The notes under the pieces are model-generated. The model saw only the letters and a list, made by a program, of their open reading frames with translations, did no database searches and had not been told where the DNA came from. The position numbers and the translations under genes were made by a program. This document shows, piece by piece, positions 53,601 through 64,000 of a DNA stretch of 64,000 nt; positions within the stretch are counted from its first letter, which is position 1, and each line of letters begins with the position of its first letter. Origin of the DNA: Tyto alba (taxonomy: Eukaryota; Chordata; Aves; Strigiformes; Tytonidae); NCBI RefSeq assembly GCF_018691265.1, contig NW_024881313.1, positions 17,601,518 through 17,665,517 of the forward strand, in the 5' to 3' direction.

Positions 53601-56600
53601 AAATGAATATTTTCTGAACTTTCCTGAAAGAAATGGTCATCTATGGCCTATTTTGCAAGGAACTTTAACTGTTAGGCCTTTCTCACCAGAGTTTACCAAG
53701 CAGATGCTATCAAATTGATTGTATTAATCTAAGTAATAACCTCATTTATTTAAGTTTCCATGTCCTTATTTATCTTGTTACTATGGATTTTGTTAGTTTT
53801 ATCTTGCATCTCTGAAATTACATATTAGCTTCATAAATAGTTTAATATTTAATATAATTAATAATAATTGCCTTGGTAATACTGAAATAATTTTTTTCTC
53901 ACAAAATAATGTTGTTCATGGCAGTGGCTACTTGCTTGTAGGCAGAAAATGTGCAGCTCAACTGCAACTACCACATGAATGACAGTTCAATCTATTTATA
54001 AGGTCTGAGCATTCCCAGACTTTCCCATAAATGCATTTGAGTTAGGGTGGATTAAACTTTCAAGAAACATTTAAAATGCAGTTTGTACTACATTTAAATT
54101 CCCATATTTTATTTGCTACTAGACAATCAGTGAGAAATTGAACATAAATAAATAATATGATCCTAAGCACAAAGTAAAAACATAAATTGCTACTTTCATA
54201 TATGACAGTTGGATATGTGAGCATTATGCAACTTTGGACATAAGGCATTTAAGTGCTGTTCAAATATTTGGTCTGTCAATCAAGCCACTTTGACAAGTGA
54301 CAAATTCTCAAAACGGTAATCAACCAATATCCCAGGAAGCAATTTTTTACTTTAGCACTTCACCTAGCAAGCTGAATTTGGTTCAGGCAACAAAAGCCTT
54401 TCTTGAATGATGCCAGCACAGTTGGTGGAATATTAAGCATTTACTCTTAAAAAGATTCCCCTACTTGAGGAAGGCTTCATCAACAAAGGACAAAAATTTA
54501 TAAGAGCTGTATGAACTGCTCTATCAAATGCTTGCTTAAAGATACTGCTAAACAGAATGATACAGTAAATGTTTCTTATTTTAGATAGACCAGAAACAAG
54601 ATGCATGCTTCAGGCAAGAGAATACAGGCTTTTAAATTATGGAAAAATAGGTAAAAAGAGGATCAAGATAATACTATGTGAAATTTTAGCCCCTTTGCAA
54701 TCCTGAAATTCAGTTTAAACTAGCTTAAAGTAGCTAATGCACAGACTATGTTCTATAATTTAATGTCATTTCATAAATCCTTTTCAGCGGGCTAAATCTC
54801 AAGGGTATTGCAGGCAGAAGGATCAACATTCAACCACTAGCAGTTTCTTGCTAAAACATAATGAAATTATGTTAATCAATGAAAATACATTGAAAACTTG
54901 CACAGAGCACTGGCAATACTTACAAATCATCTTTAAATAAAAACCATTAAATAATTATTTATATACATTTTTTTATGTTGTTGATGATAGGGCAATGTTT
55001 TAACAGAACATGGACATCCTTTTATTTTTTAATACATTTTAAAAAATATTCTTCTCAAATCTGATCCAAGAGCCAAATATGTCTTCAACTTTCAGTGATA
55101 CCAGGAATACAGAGCCCATATTTGCTGTATTACTAGAATATAAGTAACTTTTGCTCCTGTACTTCAGAATTATTGTGCCTATAGGATTGTCTTAAATGCA
55201 CAGATTGTGGTTTTCTCTTAATATGTGATGGGTTCAGTTAACAGACATGCAGAAACTATTTGTGCCCTTCACGGCTGCAGAACAGCTCTTTAGTGTATCT
55301 GCTGAGCATTACATCATTCCTGCACACATCTCTAATATCTGCATATGTGTAAAAGTACAGAGGATTTAATTAAAGTTGACTTCAATTTCTCTCTCCAACT
55401 CAGGCTTTTAGCTATCTATCTTGGAATACATGTGAATCAATCGTTTCAATCAAAATCAAATGCTGTAACATAAGCATGTAAATTGGATCTTTAGGAGGGC
55501 AATGGCATGAAAGAGACTCCTTAGGGGGAAAGAGTACAAAATTATATCACAGTATATCCAGTCATTTTAATGAATTTACAGCTGAGATGCAGGAAATAAC
55601 AAGAGATGAAGGAGAATACAAAAAATAAAACAGAACTGCAGTGCTGTGTTATTGAGGAAAAATATTTAACTATAATACATTGCATAAAAATGAATAAAGA
55701 GAGGCTTATGACAAGAACCTTTGATGTTTGACCTTGCTATGTGTTTGTCTAGGGAAAAGTATCTGTTGATGAGGATTAAAACTTCCTACTCTTTAACTGA
55801 CTCACATGTTTTATGAGGGACAGTGGACAAGTTTCAACTATGAGAAAACAATGGCAGATTGACTTAAGGTAAATAATAGATGGGGTACCAGAGGAACAGT
55901 TGTCATGGCCCTAAAGCCTTATGAAGCATAAGAGTGGGGAACATAATCTAAAATTATTATATGGACAGGTAGGAGAAACATTACTGGAAGGTGCAAGGCA
56001 CTGGCCCATCCCTCAGTCATCCGGGAAGCAGGTCTGTACCCCTTGACATCCTCAGAAATATAACATAATATAGCAAACACAGTAACTTTTTTTTTAAATT
56101 TTATTTTATTTAGTTGGCCAAAGCATTTTCCAAGCCATGGACCAGCCTCAGATGAGAGATACTACAGGTGAACAAGCAGAACAGCACATCTGAGCGTCTG
56201 CTCCTCTAATCTGAAGCATTGCAGTGCTTGGTGGTAGGGATGACTTCGGAGGCTTCCTGGAGCTTTGTGGGGACTGGAGCCCCCGAAGGAGGTTCCAGAG
56301 TGCCAGAGGTGATGAAGTGAACAGCAGGTGGAGAGGCATGAGCATAAGGGCACTCTGGAGCAGCAGGGAGGCTCGCATACCACCAACGGCATGAAATCAT
56401 GGGACAGAAGAATTCTGGGGGGGCTAAGTGCAAACAGAGTCAGGAAGGATTATGGCAGGTTAGTGAAGGATTAAGGAGGAACATACAATATATGGTGACA
56501 CAGAAAGAAAAGGAAAGGAACTCATGGTAACTCATGTTGGGCCTGAGGTAATGGGTAAGGCAGAAGAGAAGACTAAAACAAGTTGATGGGCAAACCAGAA

Positions 56601-56609
56601 GACTTATAA
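44677..56609. other. long non-coding stretch, strongly AT-rich in places
   Basis: No gene, LTR or CR1 was recognised. Small features: an (AAAAC)n tract near 46436-46455, a 16-base imperfect tandem pair at 47992-48021, an (ATT)n tract near 48610-48625, and a T/A-rich tract near 56085-56110. The region 53500-55000 is very AT-rich and carries the PBX/MEIS-type site at 54273. A MIR-like antisense resemblance near 48030-48110 is too weak to call. The minus strand at about 56206-56378 is free of stops in all three frames. Confidence 0.5.
54273..54282 (-). promoter_or_regulatory. consensus PBX-MEIS/PREP composite site (motif match only)
   Basis: The minus strand reads TGATTGACAG, the textbook composite of a PBX half-site and a MEIS/PREP TGACAG half-site. 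Two more TGACA cores follow on the plus strand within 54288-54300. Composite sites of this kind mark developmental enhancers, but a 10-base match alone is weak evidence. Confidence 0.35.
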
Positions 56610-56639
56610 TATAGTGTATATATATATATACACACTATA
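56610..56639. repeat. AT palindrome / (TA)n hairpin
   Basis: TATAGTG at 56610-56616 and CACTATA at 56633-56639 are perfect complements flanking a TA-repeat core, with a 2-base asymmetry. The segment can extrude as a cruciform or arise by slippage. Further TA-rich sequence continues to about 56670. Confidence 0.8.
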
Positions 56640-56899
56640 ATAAAGTATATATATGATAATATATAGTAATTTGTACTATAGTCTCCTGCAACTTAAGAAA
56701 GATTAGTTAGTTAGTAATTATATTAGTAATTAATTAGTCCTTTCTCAATAACCTGCCCTCCACTGCCTCTGCTATATTCAGCCATGCCGAGCAGCATGCT
56801 GCCATACAGACTGGACTGGACATACAGTGTGACATAAAATCTCTGGCCAATACTAGCATATTCTACAGCCATTTTTGTGGCGATATGATGAATATCTGT
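56640..56899. other. non-coding spacer, TA-rich then unique
   Basis: TA-rich low-complexity sequence to about 56740, including TAGTTAGTTAGTAATTA, then unique DNA leading into the CR1 relic. No gene seen. Confidence 0.45.
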
Positions 56900-57300
56900 A
56901 TCTATTTAATGATATATAAAACACCAATCCTTCTATGATGTGAGTGCACTTTGCAGTTTGCCTGAGCTGCATTAATAATTACTCTTCAATTGTGGTTAGT
57001 CAGCCATCTGTCTAACAATTTCAAAAGCATTAACCACACTGGTTTTTTTTCTGATGTGGAGTAATGTCAAATGCTTTGCTGAAGTCAAGAGATATGTCCC
57101 CTTTATTCCTCTTTTCTATGAAGCTTATTATCTCATCAAAGGCAAAACCCAAGTTAGCTTGACATGATTTATTTTTATGAATCCATACTGCCTTTCTGCA
57201 TTAAGATCTTAAAAACTTGCAGACTGTCCACCTCATTGTTTGTTATAGTACTTTAACTACGTCTTCTGGCCTGTTCCTTACAAGATTTAATTTTTTATTC
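56900..57300 (-). mobile_element. ancient CR1 LINE relic, reverse-transcriptase region
   Basis: Minus-strand translation gives a recognisable piece of the CR1 ORF2 reverse transcriptase. A QYGFIK block (about 57173-57190) corresponds to the CR1 'QHGFMKG' motif. After a one-base frameshift in an A run comes SCQANLGFAFDEIISF, then GDISLDFSKAFD, ending at 57066. The LDFSKAFD part is motif A of the polymerase and contains a catalytic aspartate. Downstream, weaker traces of the next blocks run to about 56900, with stop codons. The copy is dead, internal (no 3' end) and among the oldest elements here. Boundaries are approximate. An RT of another non-LTR clade is possible, but CR1 is by far the commonest in birds. 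Confidence 0.85.
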
Positions 57301-59100
57301 CTCTACCATAAAGACAAGTATTTTTAATTTATGTTCTGTTCCACTTTAACTCTAGATAACCAGTTAAACTTCAGATTGAGTGCTGGCCATTTCTCCTACA
57401 ATCCAGATAAAACAGATAGATCAAGGCCAGTCTTGAGGGATCACTGTCCACACCTCAACTATATCATCATAATGAAAATGTGTGACATTAGTTTGTCCAC
57501 CACTGCTACAGAAAGATCTGTTCTCTGCTGAATCTTGTGCCACGCCGATAGGGAGGGTATCTTGCTCTTTGACCAATGATTTCTTACTGTTGAAGGATAT
57601 ATTTTTCTCAGTGCTCTCATCCTGACACTGTTTAACATTGTTGAGTGAAGTTCACTATAAAAAGAGAAATATAATCCAGACAAGCATGGCCAGTGAAGCT
57701 CTGTTCACCTTGGACAAAGCCTGGAAGCTGTGGAGCAGCTGTAGCCACACTTCAGCATTTCTTTCACAGAGAGCAGTACTGCTCTACTCCAGTTTTCATG
57801 AACAAAGTGGCTATCCCACCCATAGGAGCTCAGGTCTTCACTTCCTATGTCCTGGGTAAAGCCAGATGCAATGTTACCATCAAGTTTAGGATTTAGCTTA
57901 AGTTGTCAGTAATTCTTGACTCTTGGACTTCAGGGACTGAAGCCAGGCAGAGGCAGATATTGAGGAGACAGTAAATCTGATCTGAATACTGGATAAAATT
58001 ATCCAAGGAAGTCTAAAGATGAGAAACAACTATATCATCAAAACCTAATGGGAACCCACATTATCCGTCACCCCCGTCATATTATTTGTCAACATGGACA
58101 AGAGTATGGAAGGTATTTCTGGTAAGATTTATTTTTACTTTAATGACAACTAATTTGTCATATAAATGGATCTCTACAGCTATATGATGTCCAGTGTATA
58201 AAAGAAAAGTGACTCATTTTAGTCAGCTGAAAGGGATGGCACTTTTAGGGATGCCAGTATATTAATAGCAATATTTTTATTATTCAAGCAACATAAGGTA
58301 GAAGAAAAATGCATCTAAACTGACATTTCAGCATTACAGAGAAATGAATGTAGAATTTTGTCTGTCTGAGAGACAGGCCATAGCAAATAATGGCAGAATG
58401 CTACATATTATATTATTTTCTCACTAGGGGTGGACTCAAGGCTTCAAAAATTAAATAATGCTAAACTAAATCCAGATAAAATTCTGCCATCATTTTTGGG
58501 CAGGTTTAATTGCGAAACTCACCATATCATTCTCTAGTCCTCAGCATTAAGGAAAGCAAATAAGAACACATGAGTGAAAACAGTCATCATGAATTTTCTT
58601 CATTTTTTTCACCATTATGCTACTGTGTTTATTTAATAAATAAATTAGCACCAATTACTAGTACAATTACAGCAATATCTCCATAACATTTATTACCCAA
58701 ACCCATTCATTCTATCAATCTCATATGACAATGTTAGATATGGCAAATTAGGGTGACAACTTCCAGACAAGAATTATCTGTCATTTGGAGAATTGTGATG
58801 CTTTTCCTTATGACCTGGTCAAAACTTTGACATAAACCACGTCTGATCCTGATTTCCTAAAAGCTGAGCAGTGTCAAAGCATACATCTACTAAATTATAC
58901 TCACATGCTAGAGAGCCGTAATAATCATCAATAAAGTGTAACCAACACAGTAAGTTTTCAAGAAGTGAGGATTTTCAAAAATCTAGTTCTCTATGTTTGT
59001 GTGAGCCATATTTGCAAATACATAAGAGGGTCACATCAGGTTTCACCTTCGCTTCTTTCAACCAAGTATTCAGGCAGCACTACTCGGTCAGCAGAGCAGT
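57301..59100. other. non-coding stretch
   Basis: Unique DNA. The segment 58100-58800 is very AT-rich with TAAT-type cores. Short open frames at 57459-57896 lack domains. No gene or repeat recognised. Confidence 0.5.
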
Positions 59101-59185
59101 GTGAAGCCAGAGGGGGCTTTTGTGTCACACCCCTAGCCCGGTGGTTGGCGCTCTACCACCGTAGGGACCTCTCCTGTACTCACGA
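59101..59185 (+). mobile_element. possible tRNA-derived SINE head (A-box-like)
   Basis: CCTAGCCCGGTGGTTGGCGC followed by TCTACC and GGACCTCTCCTG resembles the 'cctagcccagtggttagggcactctcctg' start of an old tRNA-derived SINE seen in reptile and bird genomes. TAGCCCGGTGG is one change from a pol III A-box. I cannot find a convincing B-box at the right distance, so this is a weak call. It also coincides with a small GC-rich island, which could by itself explain the wording. Confidence 0.3.
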
Positions 59186-60420
59186 AACTGGTGCTCAGTG
59201 CTGGAACAGCACAGTCCCAGGGCTTAAGCAGAGGCACACTTTATTTGACCCCCCATAGCACATCTCTCACTGCTACCTGTAGGGATATTGAACATCCTCG
59301 AAAAGGGGAGGTTACATGCAGGATCATGTCCTCTTATGATTTGGTATGTTCAACATATCATGTTTATTTTACCATTACAATCATGTAAATACAGCATTCA
59401 AGCATGCCAGCAGTGAAAGCTGATCCTGCTTTCCTGCAGCATGCTTTTATTCCAGAGATTTAAAATGTTTCTTGTTGCATATGCATGCTGCCAAGGTAGA
59501 ACATCCAATGTCATTGTCCACCAAGGAGGTCACGACCTTTTCTGAATTTGTCATGAGCCAAAAAAAGCCCACACAACCACTGTAGTGCAACTCCAAACTC
59601 AAGCTAGTAAACTGAGATAAACTCTCCTGGTAGTAATTATTAGATTAATCTTGGCAATTGCACAACCTCAGGTCAGCTCAAAGACAGCTTGCATGTGCCC
59701 AGAGTACATTTTATAAATATACTATAAAGACGCACAATAATTAACAGCTACTTTCATGGGAAAGACAAGTACCTTTTCCCTCACTACTCCTTGATGAAAA
59801 TTGTGTTATGTTTTATTTTTCTAAACTAGCCCAATTTAACAAAAAAAAGCAACTTGATAAATGTTGTCTCTCCCTGTTGAATTCAACTCACAATTTATTT
59901 AAATGTACATTAGGCCATTAATTTTGGTGCCACAATTTGGTTTGTTTCCTAATCCACTAAGTATTTTGCTTCAAAAATATTCAGCCAGCATCTGTGTTCC
60001 CTCATACACTGAGTCTCAGATACTTAGAACAGATCAAAGGGAAAGCTACAGCTCTAAACCTAAAGCAAACTTTCAGGGTAATCTTGTTTCTCTGAAATTG
60101 ATTTTTTAAAAATTTCTATTTTGTTCATCTGAAGAGCCATCAGAAACCTCAAACTATTGCAATGTTAGATGAAGCTTTAGAAAATAATTTAGAAAATAAT
60201 TTCTACATACAGCTGAAAACATAGGAATTTAAGGTACAGCTCTTCTTTCAAGGAATATATCTTCCAAATCTTCTACACAATTGGTAGAGAATGTTTCACA
60301 CTCAACTAAAAGTTTCAGTATGGGCTACATAAATATTTTGTGAGGAGATTCAAAAGCTCAACAAGAAAACCAAGTTATTCAGTATGCAAAATTAACATTC
60401 ATTTATAAATTTGGGGTTAC
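59186..60420. other. non-coding stretch
   Basis: Unique AT-rich DNA. A 12-base exact tandem duplication (TTTAGAAAATAA twice) lies at 60176-60199. No gene or mobile element recognised before the LTR that follows. Confidence 0.5.
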
Positions 60421-60425
60421 AGTCC
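60421..60425 (+). repeat. target-site duplication, left copy
   Basis: AGTCC directly precedes the TG terminus of the LTR and is repeated exactly at 61256-61260 after its CA terminus. Five bases fits ERVL-type, and some ERV1-type, integrases. Confidence 0.85.
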
Positions 60426-61255
60426 TGTGAAGAACTGAAGGAGTTTATGCCTCAAACATTCATCGAAGGAATTAACTGTTTGCCTAAGGAAGCACAGAGT
60501 GCATCGAAGGGTGCATGGCTCCATTACCTTGCGGCTATATTGCCAAGTTATTGAATGTACTGCACTGATCATCTAAGAAGGGTCACTAAACATTGGCTCT
60601 ATTATGTTAGCCTGATAATTTGCATAAACAATGCAGGCCTTGCTAGCAACTATACCCTTGAAGAAGAGCTAAAAAATTAATAAAAGGGGAACAGCTGTCC
60701 TAGAAGGAGCCAAAGGCTGGATGATTGACTGAGAAGCATTAACTCTGTGGTAACTGGAGAAAAGGTAAAGGCAGCAAAGGGAGATCATGACCACCGACTC
60801 AATTGGACAAAAGGGTTAATGCACCCCATCCCCCCTCAACACTTACACAGAACCCATGTTCTACCCTTTCTTCTTCTCTCATGCAAATGAGTTTGTGGAA
60901 AACCCTTCTCTTTGTCTAGTATGCAAATCAGCTGATAAAGATGAACTTAAAAGGTGACAGAATGCTGCTGAGTGTGCACCCACCATCCAAGATTACCTGA
61001 CCTGAGACACCACTGGAACCTGGGGTGGTGATCCAGGTTCTCTGACTCTCTCTAGTTCCTTTTGTTTCCTTTCTTTACATTCTTATAGATCTATCAATGA
61101 GAGGCCACATAACTTGCTATCCTTTCCAAGTTGAAGTTGTTTCTACTGCAAGTAAGACATTGTAACTAGCCGTTTGGTGTCATTTCACCTTAATTTAACC
61201 CAAGGGGATCCCAAAACTTTTATGATTCCATGGGCTCCCAGTCCAGGTCGTAACA
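60426..61255 (+). mobile_element. solo LTR with intact target-site duplication
   Basis: An 830-bp element starts TGTGAAGAACTG and ends GGTCGTAACA, giving TGT...ACA inverted termini. It is bracketed by an exact 5-bp duplication AGTCC. No gag, pol or env sequence is present, so this is a solo LTR. It differs from the other two LTRs in the window. Three perfect octamers are present: ATTTGCAT at 60618-60625 and ATGCAAAT at 60881-60888 and 60921-60928. A weak TATA-like CTTAAAAGG lies near 60950, placing the likely start of transcription around 60980. A perfect 8-bp hairpin follows at 61016-61040, in the presumed R region. I see no canonical AATAAA downstream of the presumed start. The TSD length suggests ERVL, but that is inference. 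Confidence 0.88.
60881..60928 (+). promoter_or_regulatory. paired ATGCAAAT octamers in LTR promoter region
   Basis: Two perfect octamer motifs begin exactly 40 bases apart (60881 and 60921), just upstream of the TATA-like CTTAAAAGG. ATGCAAAT is the binding site of POU-family factors (OCT1, OCT2, OCT4-type). A third octamer in reverse orientation lies at 60618-60625. Such sites can tie LTR activity to germ-line, early embryonic or lymphoid cells. Binding and activity are inferred. Confidence 0.55.
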
Positions 61256-61260
61256 AGTCC
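61256..61260 (+). repeat. target-site duplication, right copy
   Basis: AGTCC follows the terminal ACA of the LTR and matches 60421-60425 exactly. Confidence 0.85.
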
Positions 61261-64000
61261 CAAAAATGTACATTTCAGTTGAACAGAACATGTGTTTTGT
61301 GAATAAAATAGGCAGTTATTCATATAAATTACAATCTGTACTTAGGAATGATGAACAGTTGCAGGTCTGGAGCAGAAAAGGTGCCCTCAGAAAAGGCAAA
61401 TCTCCAATTGTGCTTTTTTTCCACCTAATTTGAAACCTTTACAAATAGAGAACAATAACATGATTATAGGTTTCAGATACAAAATTCAATTTCTAGGTGA
61501 ACCAGGGAAAAAAAGCTGGAATTTCTTGCAGCATTTGTAAAGGGCAGTGGGTAAGTGACAGGATAATATCCCACTATCTGCCAAGAAATTATTATGCATG
61601 AATATCAATCACATTTTTATAAGTGTGGCAACATGCACACTTTCTCACATCTAGACTTTATAGGAAACATCTGTCTTGGAAAGATATATAAAAACTCTTT
61701 CATCCAGCCATCTAAATCACCAAAGTCCTAAAGAAATTTTGGGTATGTCTTTTTTTTTTTTTTTTTTTAACATACATTTTACAGCTTATCTGGTTTCATG
61801 GTCTTCTAGCAGTAAAACATTATGGTAAAAAAAAGTGATAGTTGCCTGTGACAGAGCTTTACCTTATTTGCATCAAGTATCCTTCAGAAGCATTTTGCCT
61901 GATGAAAACTCAATAGTTTAGACTTCCCTTTGCTGTGCATGCATTTTATACTTCTATTAAGATTATCTCTCCACGTCCATGATTATGAGAGACAGCAACA
62001 TTACTTAGAGAACGGTGTCAACTATGTGGAAGAAAATGTTGGTTTTTTGTTTTTTTTTTTTTTTTTCCCCAGTGTCAGCCTGTACAAAGAAACATCACAT
62101 AAATCAAAAGTGTCCAGCCTGTGTTTTCACTTGCCCGAGAGGTTCATGTGTGATTGTTCACTTTCACACAGGTACAGCAATGGCGTTGACTACATGTGGT
62201 CTACTTTTCCTCTGTTGAGCTACCTCTTTGCCTACTTCCACTTTCACAAATACACAGGGCTGTGCTGGAGGTGACAGCAGTGCAATGCTGTAAAGATACC
62301 CAGCTGGCTCTGCAGACACTAGCTGGGCTAGCAGAGGCCGAGGGGCCACCTGACTGCTGTGCTCAGCAAAGCCTCACCAGCCACATGGAACAGCGAGATC
62401 ATTCCAGCATGCAGCCTCCTTCATTGACAGCTGCTTCCCATACCTCACAGAGCATGATATTGTGCCATGGACACGGACCATGGGCCTAACATCTAAGTGC
62501 AAGGTGCATGATTATATATGTGATACAGAGAGGGAAGCCTTGAATGCCTTGTGGCTGACTAACAAAAATTTGGATTCAGGAAGAATATATCTAGAGAGGA
62601 GAGGCCAAATGGGACAGGGGAAACAGTAGTAGTACTGAAAAAAAAAATAATTATGTTTTAAAGAGTAGAGATTTGAAAAAGCCTATTCTGATGATAGAAG
62701 AAACACTTCATGAAGAAAATTAAAAGGGCAGGTACAGAGGACAGTCACAATGTAAAGACAACCATGCAATACACAGATCAAACTATCCAATTGATTCAGA
62801 TTTAAATCTGAAACACGATGTTACCCAAAGAGAGCTATTAAGGCAGGGAAGATGAAACCACAAGGCTGGGAAAGAATATACCCTTGCAAGAAAGTTGTTA
62901 AGAAGCATCCAGAAGACTTTACAGGACTAGCAGGATTAATTTATGAAGAAAGACTGAATTAACTAACCTCACAAAGGCTAAGTGACAGCAACAGTGTGAG
63001 GTTGAGGGCGAGACATCTCTACACATTTACAAGAGTGTAAATGCCACAGGGTAAATCCCATGCAACCCAACATGAGGCTTGAATTGATGGAAGTGTGAAG
63101 TTTTTATTAAAGGGAAATATTTTTTTGACTGACCCAACATTTTCACAGGAGAAAACAAAATGTTTTTTCACTTAATCTAATGTTTTATTTTTCTTGAAAA
63201 CCATACTATTATTATAGCAGAACATGAAATTCCCACATATTGTGTTATATGCAAATTTTACAAGCTAACATGCCTCAAGCAGGCCACATGGGTGAGCATT
63301 TCCCTCTATGGCATTATTCAGTTCTGATCTCATGGCATGTTTCAGAGGACAAGGCTAGCCTCCAGTGGACTGGATCTTTAGAGGTGAAGCATTTTTAGCA
63401 GCTTTGCTACTGTGAGAGTGAAAAGAAAAACTGTTCGAAGTATAAGACTGTACAAGAAATCACTTCCTGAAAGCAGCCTGGGAAGGCAGATTGGAACAAA
63501 TGTGAATAGTCAAAATAAACCCGCTAGGAAGATGTATTTTGACCCTTCCCTACTCCTTCCTTTGTTTTCCTTGTTCAGACTCCTCTTCTGCATCTTTCAT
63601 CTGTTCCTATTTCCCAGTTTTTCTTATTTTATTTTGCTCATTTTCTTTCTTCTCTTGCTTGTTTTATGATCTTGTTCTCCATGTCTCTCCAGTACCACTT
63701 CTCTATTCCGACTCACCTAACTCAGTAGCCATTTTCCTATAGGCCCTATGCTCTGTCACTTAATTTCTACTCATGGAGAAATGTTTTTTTATGAACAAGA
63801 TATTATGAACCTTTTTTTTTTTTTTTCAAATCAGTACATTTCAAAAGACTGTACCAAGCTGGTCACTACGTATTTCCAGTTTACAAATTGGCAAACAAAA
63901 GCACAAGGAGACTTGGTTTGCACAAAGCTTCTGGTACCAAGTAATAATCATGTCTTCTGAGTAAAATTTATATGGTTTTAAGTACTAACCAATATCACCT
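61261..64000. other. non-coding stretch with homopolymer tracts
   Basis: Unique DNA with three T runs: 61750-61768 (19), 62050-62066 (17) and 63812-63826 (15). The reverse complements lack AATAAA at the right spacing, so they do not look like minus-strand transcript tails. A GC-richer patch lies at about 62250-62480. T/C-rich sequence at 63540-63700 gives spurious Phe/Leu/Ser-rich frames. A possible MIR-type relic lies near the window end. No gene recognised. Confidence 0.5.
63871..63925 (-). mobile_element. possible MIR-type SINE fragment
   Basis: GTTTACAAATTGGCAAAC, AAGCACAAGGAGACTTGG and TTTGCACAAAGCT follow, in order, the antisense MIR phrase 'ttttacagatgaggaaactgaggcacagagaggttaagtgacttgcccaaggt'. 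The stretch is short and diverged, so chance resemblance remains possible. Confidence 0.35.

Noticed and set aside
61750..61768. T19 tract as a minus-strand poly(A) tail
   Set aside because: The reverse complement has no AATAAA within 40 bases upstream and no flanking duplication; likewise the T tracts at 62050 and 63812.

Overview
This window looks like non-coding DNA from a bird. The diagnostic evidence is in the repeats. There is a CR1 retrotransposon 3' end that terminates in the avian-type octamer-like tail (about 18900-19212, minus strand) and an older CR1 3' fragment (about 19981-20372, minus). A very old CR1 reverse-transcriptase fragment with a readable DFSKAFD motif lies at about 56900-57300 (minus). 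Two diverged copies of an LTR type that I recognise from avian genomes lie at 4237-4778 and 31080-31572 (both minus), and a third, unrelated 830-bp solo LTR lies at 60426-61255 (plus). The base composition is AT-rich with a few short GC-rich patches, which fits a gene-poor macrochromosomal region or the interior of a very large intron. I cannot tell which of these it is.

I found no protein-coding gene, tRNA, rRNA, known microRNA or snRNA. The longest stop-free reading frame starting with ATG is about 128 codons. None of the frames reads like a known protein family or shows an exon chain, so I treat all of them as chance. No prokaryotic-style features (operons, ribosome binding sites, CRISPR) are present or expected.

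Layout: 1-4.2 kb is unremarkable. An LTR occupies 4.2-4.8 kb. Unique AT-rich DNA runs to 18.9 kb, with one MIR-like SINE relic at 10.4 kb, a CA-rich microsatellite at 16.3 kb and a possible conserved-element stretch at 14.85-15.7 kb. Two CR1 fragments lie at 18.9-20.4 kb. Unique DNA with scattered GC-rich islets (24.3, 26.7 and 27.2 kb) runs to 31 kb. A second LTR lies at 31.1-31.6 kb. An A-tailed stretch with upstream AATAAA signals is at 33.4-33.5 kb and a CpG cluster is at 34.5 kb. Unique DNA runs from there to 56 kb, including a PBX/MEIS-type composite site at 54.27 kb. An AT palindrome and the CR1 reverse-transcriptase relic lie at 56.6-57.3 kb. The third LTR, flanked by an exact 5-bp target-site duplication, is at 60.4-61.3 kb. 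The last 2.7 kb is low-complexity-rich DNA.

The most worthwhile signals are the 60.4-kb LTR, which has exact target-site duplications and three perfect ATGCAAAT octamers; the A-tailed candidate retrocopy, since birds have few of these; and several AT-rich blocks that could be long-range regulatory elements. I saw no evidence for a new multi-gene system.
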